The notes beneath the pieces were generated by a model. That model made no database searches. It saw only the letters and a list, made by a program, of their open reading frames with translations, and was not told the origin of the DNA. The position numbers and the translations under genes were made by a program. A stretch of DNA of 57,167 nt from Nitrococcus mobilis (lineage in GTDB: Bacteria; Pseudomonadota; Gammaproteobacteria; Nitrococcales; Nitrococcaceae), in contig JAGFJL010000048.1 in the NCBI GenBank assembly GCA_024102725.1, forward strand, positions 1 to 57,167, given 5' to 3'. Positions 25,673-35,294 of the stretch are shown here, piece after piece (the first letter of the stretch is position 1; the number at the start of each line of letters is the position of its first letter).

Positions 25673-27610
25673 ATGATGCCGCAGCTCACCGTCAAGGCCG
25701 TGATCCTCGGCATCATACTGGCGATGGTGATGGCGGCCGCCAACGCCTACCTCGGCCTTTTCACCGGCATGACCGTCTCGGCGTCGATTCCGGCGGCGGT
25801 CATCTCGATGGGCATTCTGCGCCGCTTTCGCCACTCCAACATCATGGAGAACAACATCGTGCAGACCGGCGCATCGGCCGGAGAAGCGCTCGCCGCCGGC
25901 GTCATTTTCACGCTGCCGGCACTAATTCTGATGCACCACTGGAGCCACTTTCCTTATTGGTGGGTCGTTGGTCTCGCCGGGGCCGGCGGGCTACTCGGCG
26001 TACTGTTCACGATTCCGCTGCGCCGCTCGCTAATCGTCGATCAGAGGCTGGCATTCCCTGAAGGAACGGCGACCGCCGAAGTGCTTAAGGTCGGCGACCA
26101 TCCGCAGGCCGGGCTAAGCGCGCTGACGCGCGCCGCGCTGCTCGGCGCACTGGTCAAGCTTGCTACGAGCGGCTTGCAACTCTTTCCCGGCGTCGCCGTA
26201 GCCGCCGGCTATATTGGTCGCCGCGCGGTCGGCTATGTCGGCCTGCATATCTCACCGGCACTGCTCGGCGTGGGCTACATCGTCGGGCTGAACACCGCGT
26301 CGCTGGTGTTCCTCGGCGGCGCGATCTCCTGGTTCGTCGCCATTCCGATTTTCGGCGCGTATTTCATTACAGCGGATCCACAGCTGGCGGCGCTGGCGGC
26401 TACGCAGCCGGCGGCGGCCGAGCTTGCCAGAGAAATCTGGTCGACCCAGATCCGCTACCTTGGCGTTGGCGCCATGCTGGTCGGCGGCCTCTGGGCACTA
26501 CTCTCGCTGCGTGCGTCGCTGTTTGCCGGGATCAAAGGCGGCCTGGAGCAGCATCGCGCCGGCCGCGCAGCGCTTGCCAATCGCTCGGAGACGAACAAAG
26601 ACGTACCCATGCAATGGGTGCTGATAGCGGTTGCCGCCTTCGTCGCACCGCTCTTCTATCTGTTCCAGAGCATCACCAACACGCTCGTCGTCAGCCTGCC
26701 GATGACCGGCATCATGCTCATCGCCGCATTCCTGTTCGCGTCAGTCGGCGGCTACATGGCCGGCATCGTCGGCTCATCGAATAACCCCATCTCCGGTGTC
26801 ACCATTGCAACAATTCTGTTCGCCGCGCTGGTGTTGTTGTGGCTGATGGGCGCGCGCTCGACAACCGGCCCGGCCACGGCCATCCTGATCGGCGCAGTGG
26901 TCTGCTCGGCAGCTGCAATCGCCGGCGATAATCTGCAGGATCTGAAAGCCGGCCACCTGATCGGCGCGACAGCCTGGAAGCTGCAGGTGATGCAGGGCGT
27001 CGGCGTGATCTCGGCGGTGCTGGTCATGGCGCCGATTCTGAACCTCCTCCTACAGGCTTACGGTTTCGGCGCACCGACGGCGCTGCACCCGCAGGCGCTA
27101 CCCGCGCCGCAGGCAAGCCTGATGGCCGCAGTCGCGCGGGGGGTGTTCGGCGCGGGGCTGCCGTGGGCGATGATCGGTACCGGGGCGGGGATCGGTATTG
27201 CCGTCATCGCTTTCGACGAATGGCTCAAGTACCGCAAGGCTCATTGGCGTGCGCCGGTATTGGCGGTTGCCGTTGGTAGCTACCTGCCGTTAGAACTCTC
27301 GACACCGATTTTCCTCGGTGGCTTGATCGCGTACGGTGCGCGTCGTTACAACAGGCGGCGCCACGGGGCGAAGCACACCGAGGAGCGGATACGCCGCGGC
27401 ATGCTATTCGCCGCTGGGCTCATCACCGGCGAAGCACTGCTCGGGATCGCGCTCGCCGTGCCGATCGTGGTTGCACATGATGCGAATGTCGTCGCGCTGC
27501 CGGGGGCAATCCGGCAAGGCAGTTGGCTAGGATTGGTCGTGATCGTGTTGATCGCAGCGGGGCTGGCACGGGCGGCGCTGAACGACGTGATTGCCGAGAA
27601 AGCGCGGTGA
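25673..27610 (+). CDS. OPT-family oligopeptide transporter
   Basis: A 645-residue inner-membrane protein with about 14-16 hydrophobic segments. It begins with the OPT signature region: LTVKAVILGIILAMVMAAAN, NAYLGLFTGMTVSASIPAAV, then NNIVQTGASAGEALAAGVIF. Other family blocks are PEGTATAEVLKVG, YIVGLNTASLVFLGGAISW and GSSNNPISGVTIAT. Members import small peptides or metal chelates with protons. A TAA, the stop of the previous gene, lies in the same frame five codons upstream, so the start is 25673 or 25676. It closes an apparent peptide degradation and uptake operon with the peptidase and propeller genes. Confidence 0.93.
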   Translation: MMPQLTVKAVILGIILAMVMAAANAYLGLFTGMTVSASIPAAVISMGILRRFRHSNIMENNIVQTGASAGEALAAGVIFTLPALILMHHWSHFPYWWVVGLAGAGGLLGVLFTIPLRRSLIVDQRLAFPEGTATAEVLKVGDHPQAGLSALTRAALLGALVKLATSGLQLFPGVAVAAGYIGRRAVGYVGLHISPALLGVGYIVGLNTASLVFLGGAISWFVAIPIFGAYFITADPQLAALAATQPAAAELAREIWSTQIRYLGVGAMLVGGLWALLSLRASLFAGIKGGLEQHRAGRAALANRSETNKDVPMQWVLIAVAAFVAPLFYLFQSITNTLVVSLPMTGIMLIAAFLFASVGGYMAGIVGSSNNPISGVTIATILFAALVLLWLMGARSTTGPATAILIGAVVCSAAAIAGDNLQDLKAGHLIGATAWKLQVMQGVGVISAVLVMAPILNLLLQAYGFGAPTALHPQALPAPQASLMAAVARGVFGAGLPWAMIGTGAGIGIAVIAFDEWLKYRKAHWRAPVLAVAVGSYLPLELSTPIFLGGLIAYGARRYNRRRHGAKHTEERIRRGMLFAAGLITGEALLGIALAVPIVVAHDANVVALPGAIRQGSWLGLVVIVLIAAGLARAALNDVIAEKAR

Positions 27611-28060
27611 GATCTCCCGCCAAGGTACCCCGCCATAATCGAGCCACGCTGCTCACAACAGTCGGCACGGCGGCATGCGAACATCCGCCGCTGTTTCCTG
27701 AGCGCTCGGGGGGCGAACCCGAGAAGCCGCTCCGCCAGCGCCTGACCCTAGGCGAGCGCCGGGCGCTTGGCGGCTCGGGTGAGCACATGCCGTATAGATT
27801 GGCGGTTTGGCCCAAGTAGGCTTGTCCTAGCCGGGCCGTTGAACTAGCTAGGCAAGTTATAGCCTGTTCGGAAAAAAATAAAGCGGGGTTCAGCACGACG
27901 ACGAACCTAACCGAAGGGCGGGGCTCCATCAACGCCTCCGAGCTCGAACGCAGAGGCCTATTTTTGGCAGGGTGGCTTAATGCTAGGCCCTGCGCGCCTT
28001 ACCGAACGCGTGCGCGCGGTGGCAAGGCACGCAGGGAGCCTCTCCGTTCGGTGTCGCCTC
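27611..28060. other. Non-coding region with palindromic sequence
   Basis: I found no gene in this 450-base gap between convergent genes. It contains an extended imperfect stem-loop at 27718-27779: outer arms CCCGAG/CTCGGG and inner arms CCGCCAGCG/CGCTTGGCGG. A second, weaker inverted repeat lies at 27821-27856 (CTTGTCCTAGC with GCTAGGCAAG). Both are like intergenic REP-type or terminator sequence. Confidence 0.4.
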
Positions 28061-29233
28061 TCACTCCAAGGCTTGAGCCGGCCCGAAGAACTCGAAGTGA
28101 CGCCGGTGTTGCGGCACGCCGATTTGGCTCAGCAACCGCCGCATCTCGCGCATGAATGGCACCGGACCGAGGAAATAAACCTCGCTGTCGGGCAGCAGAT
28201 GTCGCGAGAGCACTTCTGCGTTCACCTGCCCATATACATCGGCATCATCGCCTTGATCCGCCTGATCGTAAAGATAGCAGCGTTCGATATGGTCATGAGA
28301 CTGGGTCAGCCGATCCACATGATCACGAAACGCATGATGCCTCTGCTTGGTGGCGGCGTGCACGAAGCGAACCGGGCGCCTGCTGCCGGCAAGCGCGTTG
28401 AGCATGGCGATGGCCGGTGTGATACCGACTCCGCCGGTGAGCAAGACGACCGGATGATCTCCATCGCGCAGCGTGAAATTACCGCTCGGCGGGTAAAGAT
28501 TGAGAGTATCGCCGACCGTGACTTTGTCATGCAAATACCCCGAGACTCGACCCCATGGCTCGCGCTTTACGGAGATTCGATAGTATTGCCCATTAGGAGC
28601 GTCCGAGAGGGAGTAGTTACGTCGCGTTGGTTCTCCATCGACGGTGACATCCAAGCCAATGTATTGCCCGGGGGTGAAATCCATGATCGGACCGCCGTCT
28701 ACCGGCTCGAGGTAAAAGGAAGTAATGACTTCGCTTTCCGGCTGCTTGCGAGCGACGCGGAAGGCTCGTAGCCCGCGCCAGCCACCCGGCTGACGTTCCC
28801 GCGCCCGGTAGAGGGCTTCCTCACGCCTGATGAGCAAATTGGCGAGCTGCCAGTACGCCGCCTCCCAGCTTTCAGCGAGCTCCGGGGTTAACGCATCACC
28901 GAGCACCTCAGCCATCGCCTGTAACAAGCAAGTACCGACGATGGGATAATGCTCAGGCAGAATATTCAACGACACATGCTTGTTGACGATCAAATCAATC
29001 GCTTCGTTGAGAGTCTCCGGCTGTTCAATATGGCGCGCATAGGCCAGGATCGCACCGGCGAGCGCGCGTTGCTGCGCCCCATCGCTCTGATGGGTCTGGT
29101 TGAACAGCGCACGTACCTGCGGGTAATCCCGGAACATCAGGTGATAGAAATGGCGGGTAAGTGACTCGCCGTGTTCAACCAAGGCGGGTATGGACGCTTT
29201 GATCAGTTGAGTTTGTTGCTCACTCAGCGACAT
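28061..29233 (-). CDS. hmp: Nitric oxide dioxygenase (flavohemoglobin)
   Basis: A 390-residue flavohemoprotein that converts NO and O2 to nitrate with NAD(P)H. Residues ~1-140 are the globin domain: proximal His86 (NKHVSLN) and distal Tyr30 (RHFYHLMF). Then follow an FAD domain with RRNYSLSDAPNGQYYRISVK and an NAD domain with VVLLTGGVGITPAIAML and YFLGPVPFMREM, ending HFEFFGP. It protects against nitrosative stress and fits a genome with nitrite reduction. I searched the upstream region by eye for NsrR- or NorR-type sites and found none I would defend. Confidence 0.96.
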   Translation of the reverse strand: MSLSEQQTQLIKASIPALVEHGESLTRHFYHLMFRDYPQVRALFNQTHQSDGAQQRALAGAILAYARHIEQPETLNEAIDLIVNKHVSLNILPEHYPIVGTCLLQAMAEVLGDALTPELAESWEAAYWQLANLLIRREEALYRARERQPGGWRGLRAFRVARKQPESEVITSFYLEPVDGGPIMDFTPGQYIGLDVTVDGEPTRRNYSLSDAPNGQYYRISVKREPWGRVSGYLHDKVTVGDTLNLYPPSGNFTLRDGDHPVVLLTGGVGITPAIAMLNALAGSRRPVRFVHAATKQRHHAFRDHVDRLTQSHDHIERCYLYDQADQGDDADVYGQVNAEVLSRHLLPDSEVYFLGPVPFMREMRRLLSQIGVPQHRRHFEFFGPAQALE

Positions 29234-29835
29234 ATCCGATTGCCTTCCTTCAGCTTGTGACGAGGTGTGGCGGGCTAGCCAAGCGTTACCATGTGGAAAC
29301 AGTCAAAAACGCCTTTCTAATCGATTGCTAGACGCATCCCCTCTTTCGAGGGGCGGATCTTTCGATACCGGCAAAGACGGCTTTGGCCAACAACCGAGAT
29401 CAAGTATACACAAATAAGAAATATATAAAATATTTTTTTATGGTGGTTGGGCCGGCGCGTCGCCCATGTGACCGCTCTTGGACCACATGCGGCCATCCCT
29501 TATATTTAGAGACCTTCATATGGATACCTTTTGACGCTGGCAGAAATGGCAAGCGTCAAAGACGGCTGTCCTGGCAAGCAATGTTTCGCCGAGTAGCGCC
29601 GCACTGGTGTCCCAAGATTAAGAGGGCGGCGACCGGACCTGCACGGATCTATTTACAGCATCTCCCGACCCTCGCATCGCTTCGCTGTATGGCGCTGAAA
29701 AGCCACTGGATACCGCGGGGTTAGCCGATATCGGCAGGGCTGCGCTTTGGTGCGTACTCAGGAAAAATTAATGCGGCACTGAACCTCTAGGCGATTCGGC
29801 AGGGCTATGGTATGGTCAGCACGGGCATAAGCATG
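29234..29835. other. Long divergent intergenic region between hmp and ctaG
   Basis: No supportable gene. The open frame at 29383-29724 has no ribosome site, an odd composition and no recognisable motif. The A+T-rich stretch at 29400-29445 may hold promoter elements. The region ends in an intrinsic terminator at 29836, which implies that some transcript from within it is stopped before ctaG. Confidence 0.4.
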
Positions 29836-29857
29836 GCCGCCAACCGGCGGCTTTTTT
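29836..29857 (+). terminator. Intrinsic terminator just upstream of ctaG
   Basis: GCCGCC-AACC-GGCGGC followed directly by six T residues is a textbook rho-independent terminator. It ends only about 30 bases before the ctaG start, so it either ends a small upstream transcript or acts as an attenuator for ctaG-sco. Confidence 0.75.
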
Positions 29858-29888
29858 GCAGACGATACCCCTATCCGGTATTAGCGCA

Positions 29889-30773
29889 ATGCTTTCAACA
29901 CTGCAGTTCCTGCAGCCTTGGGAACCATCGTTAGCGATCCAGCTGCTCTGCGCGCTCGCTGTAGGTCTCTATATAATGGGGCTGGTAGAGGGGCGCCGCA
30001 GCGGTCACCGCGAAGGGTTTTGGAAACCGTTCGCTTTTTTACTCGGCGTGACGCTGATGTATTTCGTCACGCAGACGCAGTACGACTACCTCTCGCAACA
30101 CATGTTTTTCATCCACCGGATTCAGCATCTGGTGTTGCATCACATGGGGCCCTTTCTGATAGCGCTATCGGCCCCGGCCGCCGTACTCGGTCGTGGTGTG
30201 CCGGATAGCCTGCGCCGCCATACGGGTTTTCTGCGGCCGCTTTTGCTCCCCGCACGGACTGCTTATCGCATTCTACAGCAGCCCGTCATCGCTACGGTGC
30301 TGTTCGTTGGCCTGATTTTTTTCTGGTTGACCCCATCGATTCACTTCGATGCCATGCTCAGCGCGCAGCGCTACGCTCTGATGAACTGGAGCATGGCGGT
30401 GGACGGGCTGCTGTTCTGGTGGCTGATTCTCAATCGCGCCCCGGATGGGATAACGCCGCAACTGAGCTATGGCCGCCGCATTTTGATCCTGGCGGTGATC
30501 ATGCCGCCGCAGAGTGTGCTCGGCGCTTATATTGCGTTGAGTAAACAGGATCTCTTCGATGTTTATGCGGTCTGCGGTCGTGCCTGGCCGGTGAGCCCGA
30601 TAGTCGACCAACAAATTGGTGGATTGGTCACCTGGATTCCTGCTTCCATGATGAGTGTAGTGGCCGCCGTGATCCTACTTGGTTTCATGTTCCGCGAGCA
30701 CCGGGTTCACCGATCCACCCCAAGGCCGGCCCATTCACCGAGCAATCCGCTCTCATCGACCACCTCGGTTTGA
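29889..30773 (+). CDS. ctaG: Cytochrome c oxidase assembly factor, CtaG (caa3) family
   Basis: A 294-residue membrane protein with about seven hydrophobic segments and conserved histidines between helices: SQHMFFIHRIQHLVLHHMGPF. This is the caa3_CtaG family (unrelated to Cox11-type CtaG), needed for making haem-copper oxidase, probably in copper delivery. FFWLTPSIHFDAML and MPPQSVLGAYIALSKQ are further family blocks. The start at 29889 is preferred because the upstream TTG at 29856 falls inside the terminator T-run. The gene is followed nine bases later by a Sco gene. No oxidase subunits are visible here. Confidence 0.88.
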   Translation: MLSTLQFLQPWEPSLAIQLLCALAVGLYIMGLVEGRRSGHREGFWKPFAFLLGVTLMYFVTQTQYDYLSQHMFFIHRIQHLVLHHMGPFLIALSAPAAVLGRGVPDSLRRHTGFLRPLLLPARTAYRILQQPVIATVLFVGLIFFWLTPSIHFDAMLSAQRYALMNWSMAVDGLLFWWLILNRAPDGITPQLSYGRRILILAVIMPPQSVLGAYIALSKQDLFDVYAVCGRAWPVSPIVDQQIGGLVTWIPASMMSVVAAVILLGFMFREHRVHRSTPRPAHSPSNPLSSTTSV

Positions 30774-30782
30774 ATTGACATC

Positions 30783-31376
30783 ATGACTCCCCAACACCGC
30801 CGTATCCTGATCAGCATTGGCCTCTGTCTGCTGCTCGCCGCCTGCGGCGACGGTATTGATTGGCAGACCAAAGGAATTGCCGGGCTGATGCCGCCGTTGC
30901 ACTTCACATTGACCGAGGACAGCGGCAAGCCGGTTCAAGCCCAGGACTTCCATGGCCATATTACGTTAATGTACTTTGGCTATACTCATTGCCCGGATAT
31001 CTGCCCGACCACCCTAGCTAAGCTGAAGGCGGCTATCACTCGGCTACCGGAATCGGCCGCACAGAATGTGCGCGTGCTGTTTGTTACCGTGGATCCAAAA
31101 CGTGATGGGCTCGAACGCTTACGCGCCTATACGGCGGCGTTCGGGCCGCAGTTCGTGGGGCTGCGGGGCAGCGATGCCGAATTGACCCAACTGACCAAAC
31201 GCTACCGTATCACCTACGGCTACGGTAAGCCCGACGCAAGCGGCGATTACGAGGTTTCCCACAGCAGCGCGGTCTTTGTTTTCGACCGTAGCGGGAAGGC
31301 ACGCCTTATGGTGCGTGACTCCGACGGAGTGGATGCCCTCGCAGCGGATCTCGAACTCCTGGAAAGCAAGGCGTAA
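30783..31376 (+). CDS. Sco1/SenC family copper-binding lipoprotein
   Basis: A 197-residue thioredoxin-fold protein. The N-terminus is a lipoprotein signal (CLLLAAC, Cys21). The copper-binding pair is Cys70 and Cys74 in THCPDICPTT, with the third ligand in VSHSSAVFVF. Also typical are GHITLMYFGY and VLFVTVDPKRDGLERLRAY. Sco proteins deliver copper to, or reduce, the CuA site of cytochrome oxidase in the periplasm. It is translated right after ctaG, so the pair is an oxidase assembly unit. Confidence 0.95.
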   Translation: MTPQHRRILISIGLCLLLAACGDGIDWQTKGIAGLMPPLHFTLTEDSGKPVQAQDFHGHITLMYFGYTHCPDICPTTLAKLKAAITRLPESAAQNVRVLFVTVDPKRDGLERLRAYTAAFGPQFVGLRGSDAELTQLTKRYRITYGYGKPDASGDYEVSHSSAVFVFDRSGKARLMVRDSDGVDALAADLELLESKA

Positions 31377-31414
31377 CACGCACGCGAGACTCGGCCCATC
31401 GCGCTCTAGAAACG

Positions 31415-31429
31415 GCCCCCATAGGGGGC
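31415..31429. terminator. Short hairpin between convergent sco and ilvD
   Basis: GCCCCC-ATA-GGGGGC forms a short, stable stem in the 66-base gap between convergent genes. No T-run follows, so its strength is uncertain. Confidence 0.4.
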
Positions 31430-31442
31430 ACTCCAGGCGGCG

Positions 31443-33131
31443 TCAGTCGAATAGATCTTTGTCCGTGACCGCTCCAATGCTCGCCGAAGAGACCAATTTG
31501 GCGTATTTCGCAAGCACGCCACGGCGATAAAGAGGGCGTGCCGGCTGCCAGGCGGCTCGGCGCCGGGCAAGCTCCGCATCGGCGATATGGAGCATCAGCA
31601 GATTGCGATCGGCATCGATCGTGACTTCATCGCCCTCCCGCACCAAGGCAATCGTACCGCCGACCGCCGCCTCTGGCGCAACATGGCCGACCACCATGCC
31701 ATAGGTGCCACCGGAGAAGCGCCCATCGGTAATAAGACCTACCGCATCACCCAGCCCCTTACCGATGATCGCCGAAGTCGGCGCCAACATCTCGCGCATT
31801 CCGGGCCCCCCTTTCGGGCCCTCATAACGAATCACGACGATGTCACCCGCCACGATTTGATCCGCCAGAATCGCCTCCAGTGCACTCTCTTCGGAGTCGA
31901 AAACCCGTGCCGGACCCGTGATCCGGCGCTGCTTGATGCCGGTGACCTTGGCGACGGCACCCTCCTCCGCCAGATTGCCGCGCAGGATGGCCAGATGTCC
32001 CTGTGGGTACAGCGGCTGCTTGAAAGGCCGGATGATCTCCTGACCGCTTGGCGGCTCGGCGGGTATATCGGTTAACAGCTCGGCAACGGAGTGTCCGGAA
32101 ACAGTAAGACAGCCGCCGTGCAGTATGCCGTGAGCCAGAAGAATCTTCATGACCTGCGGCGTACCGCCGACTTCATGAAACTGGCTGGTCACGAAGCGCC
32201 CGGAGGGTTTGAGCTCGCAGAGCACCGGCACCTGGCGTCGGATCGTTTCCACATCGTCGATGCTGAAATCGACCTCCGCGGCATTGGCGATCGCCAGCAG
32301 ATGCAGTACGGCGTTGGTCGATCCGCCGAGCGCCATGACCACCGCAAAGGCGTTCTCGAACGCCTGGCGGGTCATTATGTCACGCGGTAGGCGCTGTTCC
32401 CGGATGGCGTCCACCAGGACTTCAGCCGAGCGCCGCGCGCTCTGCGCTTTCTCCGGATCCTCCGCGCACAAGGTAGAGGAGCCCATCAGGCTCATACCCA
32501 AGGCCTCGAAGGAGCTGGACATGGTGTTGGCGGTGTACATCCCGCCACAGGCACCGGCACCGGGGCAAGCGTTGCGTTCCACGCCTTGCAAATCCTCGGC
32601 TGAGAGTTTGCCGGCAGCATACTGCCCGACCGCTTCGAAAGCGCTGACGATGGTCAGATCTTGATCCTTATAGCGGCCCGGTTTGATGGTACCGCCATAA
32701 ACGAAGATCGCCGGGATGTTCATGCGCGCTATGGCGATCATGGCGCCTGGCATGTTCTTGTCACAGCCGCCGGTGGCGAGCACGCCATCCAGGCATTGGC
32801 CGTTGCCTACCGTTTCGATGGCATCGGCGATGACCTCACGGGAGACCAACGAGTATTTCATGCCCTCGGTGCCCATGGATATTCCATCGGAGATGGTAAT
32901 GGTGCCAAAGCTGACCGGCATGGCGCCGGCTGCACGCAGCGCCTGCTCGGCTTGAGCCGCCAAGGCACCGATGCCCACATTGCAGGGTGTGATGGTGCTG
33001 TGGGCATTGCCCACCCCAACGATCGGTTTATCGAAATCGGCGTCGGTAAAACCGACAGCGCGCAGCATGGCCCGGTTGGGCGTACGGGCCACACCGTGGG
33101 TGATCACGCGGCTGCGGCGATTATCAGCCAT
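31443..33131 (-). CDS. ilvD: Dihydroxy-acid dehydratase
   Basis: A 562-residue IlvD, the iron-sulfur enzyme of isoleucine and valine synthesis that dehydrates 2,3-dihydroxy-3-methyl acids. Cluster-binding cysteines are seen in [12 protein letters not shown] and [18 protein letters not shown]. Other family blocks are [28 protein letters not shown], and [22 protein letters not shown]. Of two adjacent ATGs the second (33131) has the better spacing to GAGGAG. Acting alone, without other ilv genes nearby, it is the only branched-chain gene here. Confidence 0.97.
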   Translation of the reverse strand: MADNRRSRVITHGVARTPNRAMLRAVGFTDADFDKPIVGVGNAHSTITPCNVGIGALAAQAEQALRAAGAMPVSFGTITISDGISMGTEGMKYSLVSREVIADAIETVGNGQCLDGVLATGGCDKNMPGAMIAIARMNIPAIFVYGGTIKPGRYKDQDLTIVSAFEAVGQYAAGKLSAEDLQGVERNACPGAGACGGMYTANTMSSSFEALGMSLMGSSTLCAEDPEKAQSARRSAEVLVDAIREQRLPRDIMTRQAFENAFAVVMALGGSTNAVLHLLAIANAAEVDFSIDDVETIRRQVPVLCELKPSGRFVTSQFHEVGGTPQVMKILLAHGILHGGCLTVSGHSVAELLTDIPAEPPSGQEIIRPFKQPLYPQGHLAILRGNLAEEGAVAKVTGIKQRRITGPARVFDSEESALEAILADQIVAGDIVVIRYEGPKGGPGMREMLAPTSAIIGKGLGDAVGLITDGRFSGGTYGMVVGHVAPEAAVGGTIALVREGDEVTIDADRNLLMLHIADAELARRRAAWQPARPLYRRGVLAKYAKLVSSASIGAVTDKDLFD

Positions 33132-33445
33132 CATTGCTCCTCGCAGGCACTCGGAAATCGGATCAAACCGGCAAACAACGCATTATAGCAGGCAACCGCC
33201 ATGGGGTTCGGCACCAAATTACCGAACGCAATACCGACTGGCAGAATGGATCCGCCTTGCACTTACTACCCGCTGTCGCCTCTCGGTGACCCGTTACATC
33301 TTCCAGTTTCAATCAGCACGCCGGTCCACGCCCTGCAAAAAACAGTCACAGGCTGTTTGAAGTGAACCGACCGAGTCGCCCATACTCCTCTCGTGATCTC
33401 CTAAGAATATGACTTAACTTCCCATGCTACTTATGAAATCCTGGG
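33132..33445. other. Upstream region of ilvD
   Basis: Intergenic sequence of moderate G+C content. I see no attenuator-like leader peptide rich in Ile, Leu or Val codons, and no RNA gene. The interesting part of this gap is the DnaA-box cluster to the right. Confidence 0.4.
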
Positions 33446-33649
33446 TATTCCACAGATTCTGTGGATAACCCTGTGGACGAACTGGGGGAACATCGACCGA
33501 AGCGGCACTCTGCAAGGCTTCTTGTTAATTCGGCCAACTTTTCATCAGCCAAAAAATTTATTTACAAAACATGACCTTATTCTTGTGCCCACAATTCGAA
33601 GCAGCCATCCCGCATCGGTGGCCCAAGACTCCGACCGGACTGTGCATAA
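33446..33649. promoter_or_regulatory. Cluster of DnaA-box-like sequences
   Basis: Two perfect matches to TTATNCACA occur on the minus strand: TGTGGATAA at 33460-33468 and TGTGCATAA at 33641-33649. Two 7/9 matches flank the first one: TATTCCACA at 33446-33454 and TGTGGACGA at 33472-33480. An A+T-rich run (33547-33572) lies between the two perfect sites. This could be a DnaA-titrating or regulatory locus, or part of an origin. No dnaA, mnmG or rpmH neighbour supports a main oriC. Confidence 0.5.
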
Positions 33650-33675
33650 CTCGATTTGTCAAGCCGAAAAGACCC

Positions 33676-34599
33676 TCAAAGCAGCAACGCGGCGACATGG
33701 CGAGCGGCGCTGCGCGCCAGTGCCTGCAGATTATAGCCGCCCTCGAGCGTGGAGACGATTCGACCCTGGCAGCAAGCCTCGGCAACCGCGACCAGTTCTT
33801 CGGTTGCCCATTGATAATCGTCATCGGTCAATGCAAGTTCGGCCAGGGGATCGGATTCGTGGGCATCGAAACCCGCCGAGACCAGGATCAGATCGGGATT
33901 AAAATCCGCGAGCGCTGTTATAATCTCGCCGCGAAAGTGCTCCCGAAACGCCTCGGAACCGGCCCCGGGCGGCAGTGGGATATTGCATAGCGTGCCGGGG
34001 CGATTCTCCTCGCGCCGCCCAGTATTCGGAAACAGGGGGTGCTGATGGGTCGAAGCATAGAGAAAACCCTCACGGCCGGCCAGCATGGCTTGGGTTCCAT
34101 TGCCATGGTGGACATCGAAATCCACGACAGCGATATGGCGCGCCGCATATCTACAGCGGGCCTGCAACGCACCCACGGCCACGTTGTTGAACAAGCAAAA
34201 GCCCATTGCCCGGGCGGGCTCAGCATGATGGCCGGGCGGGCGCACCGCACAAAAAACCCGTCTGGCCGCGCCGCTCATCACCGCATCCACGGCTTGCCTG
34301 ACCGCGCCGGCCGCCCGCAACGCCGCCTCACCGGAGGAGGGGTTGATCATGGTGTCCGGATCGAGGGAGCGCCACCCCGAGGCGGGAATCATCGTCAAGA
34401 TTTGTTCTATGTAGCGCCGCTCATGGACGCGCGCGATCTCCTCCAGCGTCGCCGCTTCGGCTTCCCGCCGCACCAGTGCGGCAAAGGCGGGGGTGTCGAG
34501 CGCCGCGAGAATCGCCCGTAGCCGATCGGCGCATTCGGGGTGATCATAGCCGGTGTCATGCTGCAGGAAAACGGGATGGGTGATAAGCCACGTGGCCAT
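33676..34599 (-). CDS. Histone deacetylase-like amidohydrolase
   Basis: A 307-residue class II-type HDAC-fold protein of bacteria. Zinc and catalytic motifs are intact: RPPGHHAEPARAMGFCLFNN (the two His), DFDVHHGNGTQ (Asp and His ligands), SAGFDAHESDPL (Asp ligand), and LEGGYN near the end. Bacterial members deacetylate polyamines, acetoin-related compounds or other acetylated small molecules or lysines; the substrate here is not known. It begins HPVFLQHDTGYDHPE, usual for the family. It stands alone between the DnaA-box region and metW. Confidence 0.93.
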   Translation of the reverse strand: MATWLITHPVFLQHDTGYDHPECADRLRAILAALDTPAFAALVRREAEAATLEEIARVHERRYIEQILTMIPASGWRSLDPDTMINPSSGEAALRAAGAVRQAVDAVMSGAARRVFCAVRPPGHHAEPARAMGFCLFNNVAVGALQARCRYAARHIAVVDFDVHHGNGTQAMLAGREGFLYASTHQHPLFPNTGRREENRPGTLCNIPLPPGAGSEAFREHFRGEIITALADFNPDLILVSAGFDAHESDPLAELALTDDDYQWATEELVAVAEACCQGRIVSTLEGGYNLQALARSAARHVAALLL

Positions 34600-34691
34600 T
34601 TTGTCTATATGCTCCTGGTCGGGTTAACGAAGATTACCCGAACCGCTTGCGCTGAATAACTGAGCCCTCTTGGCCGAGGCGGCGGTGAGTG

Positions 34692-35294
34692 TCAGCCGCG
34701 ACAGAAGCGGTAAATTGCGATCTCGGCGAGCAGATTCGGCAGCACACCGGCGATTACCGGGCGACGCAGATCATGCGAGAGGACTTCACGTTCCAGGATG
34801 CGGATGCCTTTTTGCAGGCAGAGCTCCTCGAAGTCTTTGATCGAGCACAAATGGATGTTCGGCGTTTCGTACCAAGTATACGAGAGAGCGCCGCTCATGG
34901 GCATACGCCCTAATACGGCCAGATAGTAGCGCAGACGCCAAAAGGCGAAATTGGGGAAGGTGACGATCCCCATGCGGCCCACCCGCAATATCTCGTCGAG
35001 CAATAAATCCGGGCGGCGCACCGCCTGCAGGGTCTGGGTCATGACCACATAGTCGAACGATCCCGCATCAAAATCCGACAGCCCCTGGTCGAGATCGGTT
35101 TGAATCACGTTCACGCCGTTGCGGATGCAGTGGACGATTTTCTCGGCGTCGATCTCCAGCCCGTAGCCGGTGACGGAGCGGTTGTCCTGGAGGTGGCGCA
35201 GCAGTCTGCCGTCGCCGCAACCGAGATCAAGCACTCGAGCGTGGGGCGTGATCCAGTCCGCCACGATTTGCAGATCGGCTCGCAGCCCGCTCAC
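34692..35294 (-). CDS. metW: Methionine biosynthesis protein MetW
   Basis: A 200-residue class I SAM-methyltransferase-fold protein. It has the SAM loop [16 protein letters not shown] and family blocks [22 protein letters not shown] and [11 protein letters not shown]. MetW is required with MetX for homoserine acylation in many proteobacteria. It starts with GTG overlapping the metX stop (GTGA), so the two are translationally coupled. Its partner metX carries an amber codon here, which makes this gene's present role uncertain. Confidence 0.95.
   Translation of the reverse strand: MSGLRADLQIVADWITPHARVLDLGCGDGRLLRHLQDNRSVTGYGLEIDAEKIVHCIRNGVNVIQTDLDQGLSDFDAGSFDYVVMTQTLQAVRRPDLLLDEILRVGRMGIVTFPNFAFWRLRYYLAVLGRMPMSGALSYTWYETPNIHLCSIKDFEELCLQKGIRILEREVLSHDLRRPVIAGVLPNLLAEIAIYRFCRG

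Noticed and set aside
27423..27932. Minus-strand open frame covering the end of the OPT gene and the spacer.
   Set aside because: Arg/Ser-rich shadow translation that overlaps a clear transporter gene; the spacer part matches palindromic sequence.
29383..29724. 113-codon open frame upstream of ctaG.
   Set aside because: No ribosome site, low-complexity start, many Trp, Cys and Arg, and no motif; looks like chance.
33446..33649. Main chromosomal origin oriC.
   Set aside because: No dnaA, dnaN, rpmH or mnmG nearby and no clear change in gene direction; kept only as a DnaA-box cluster.
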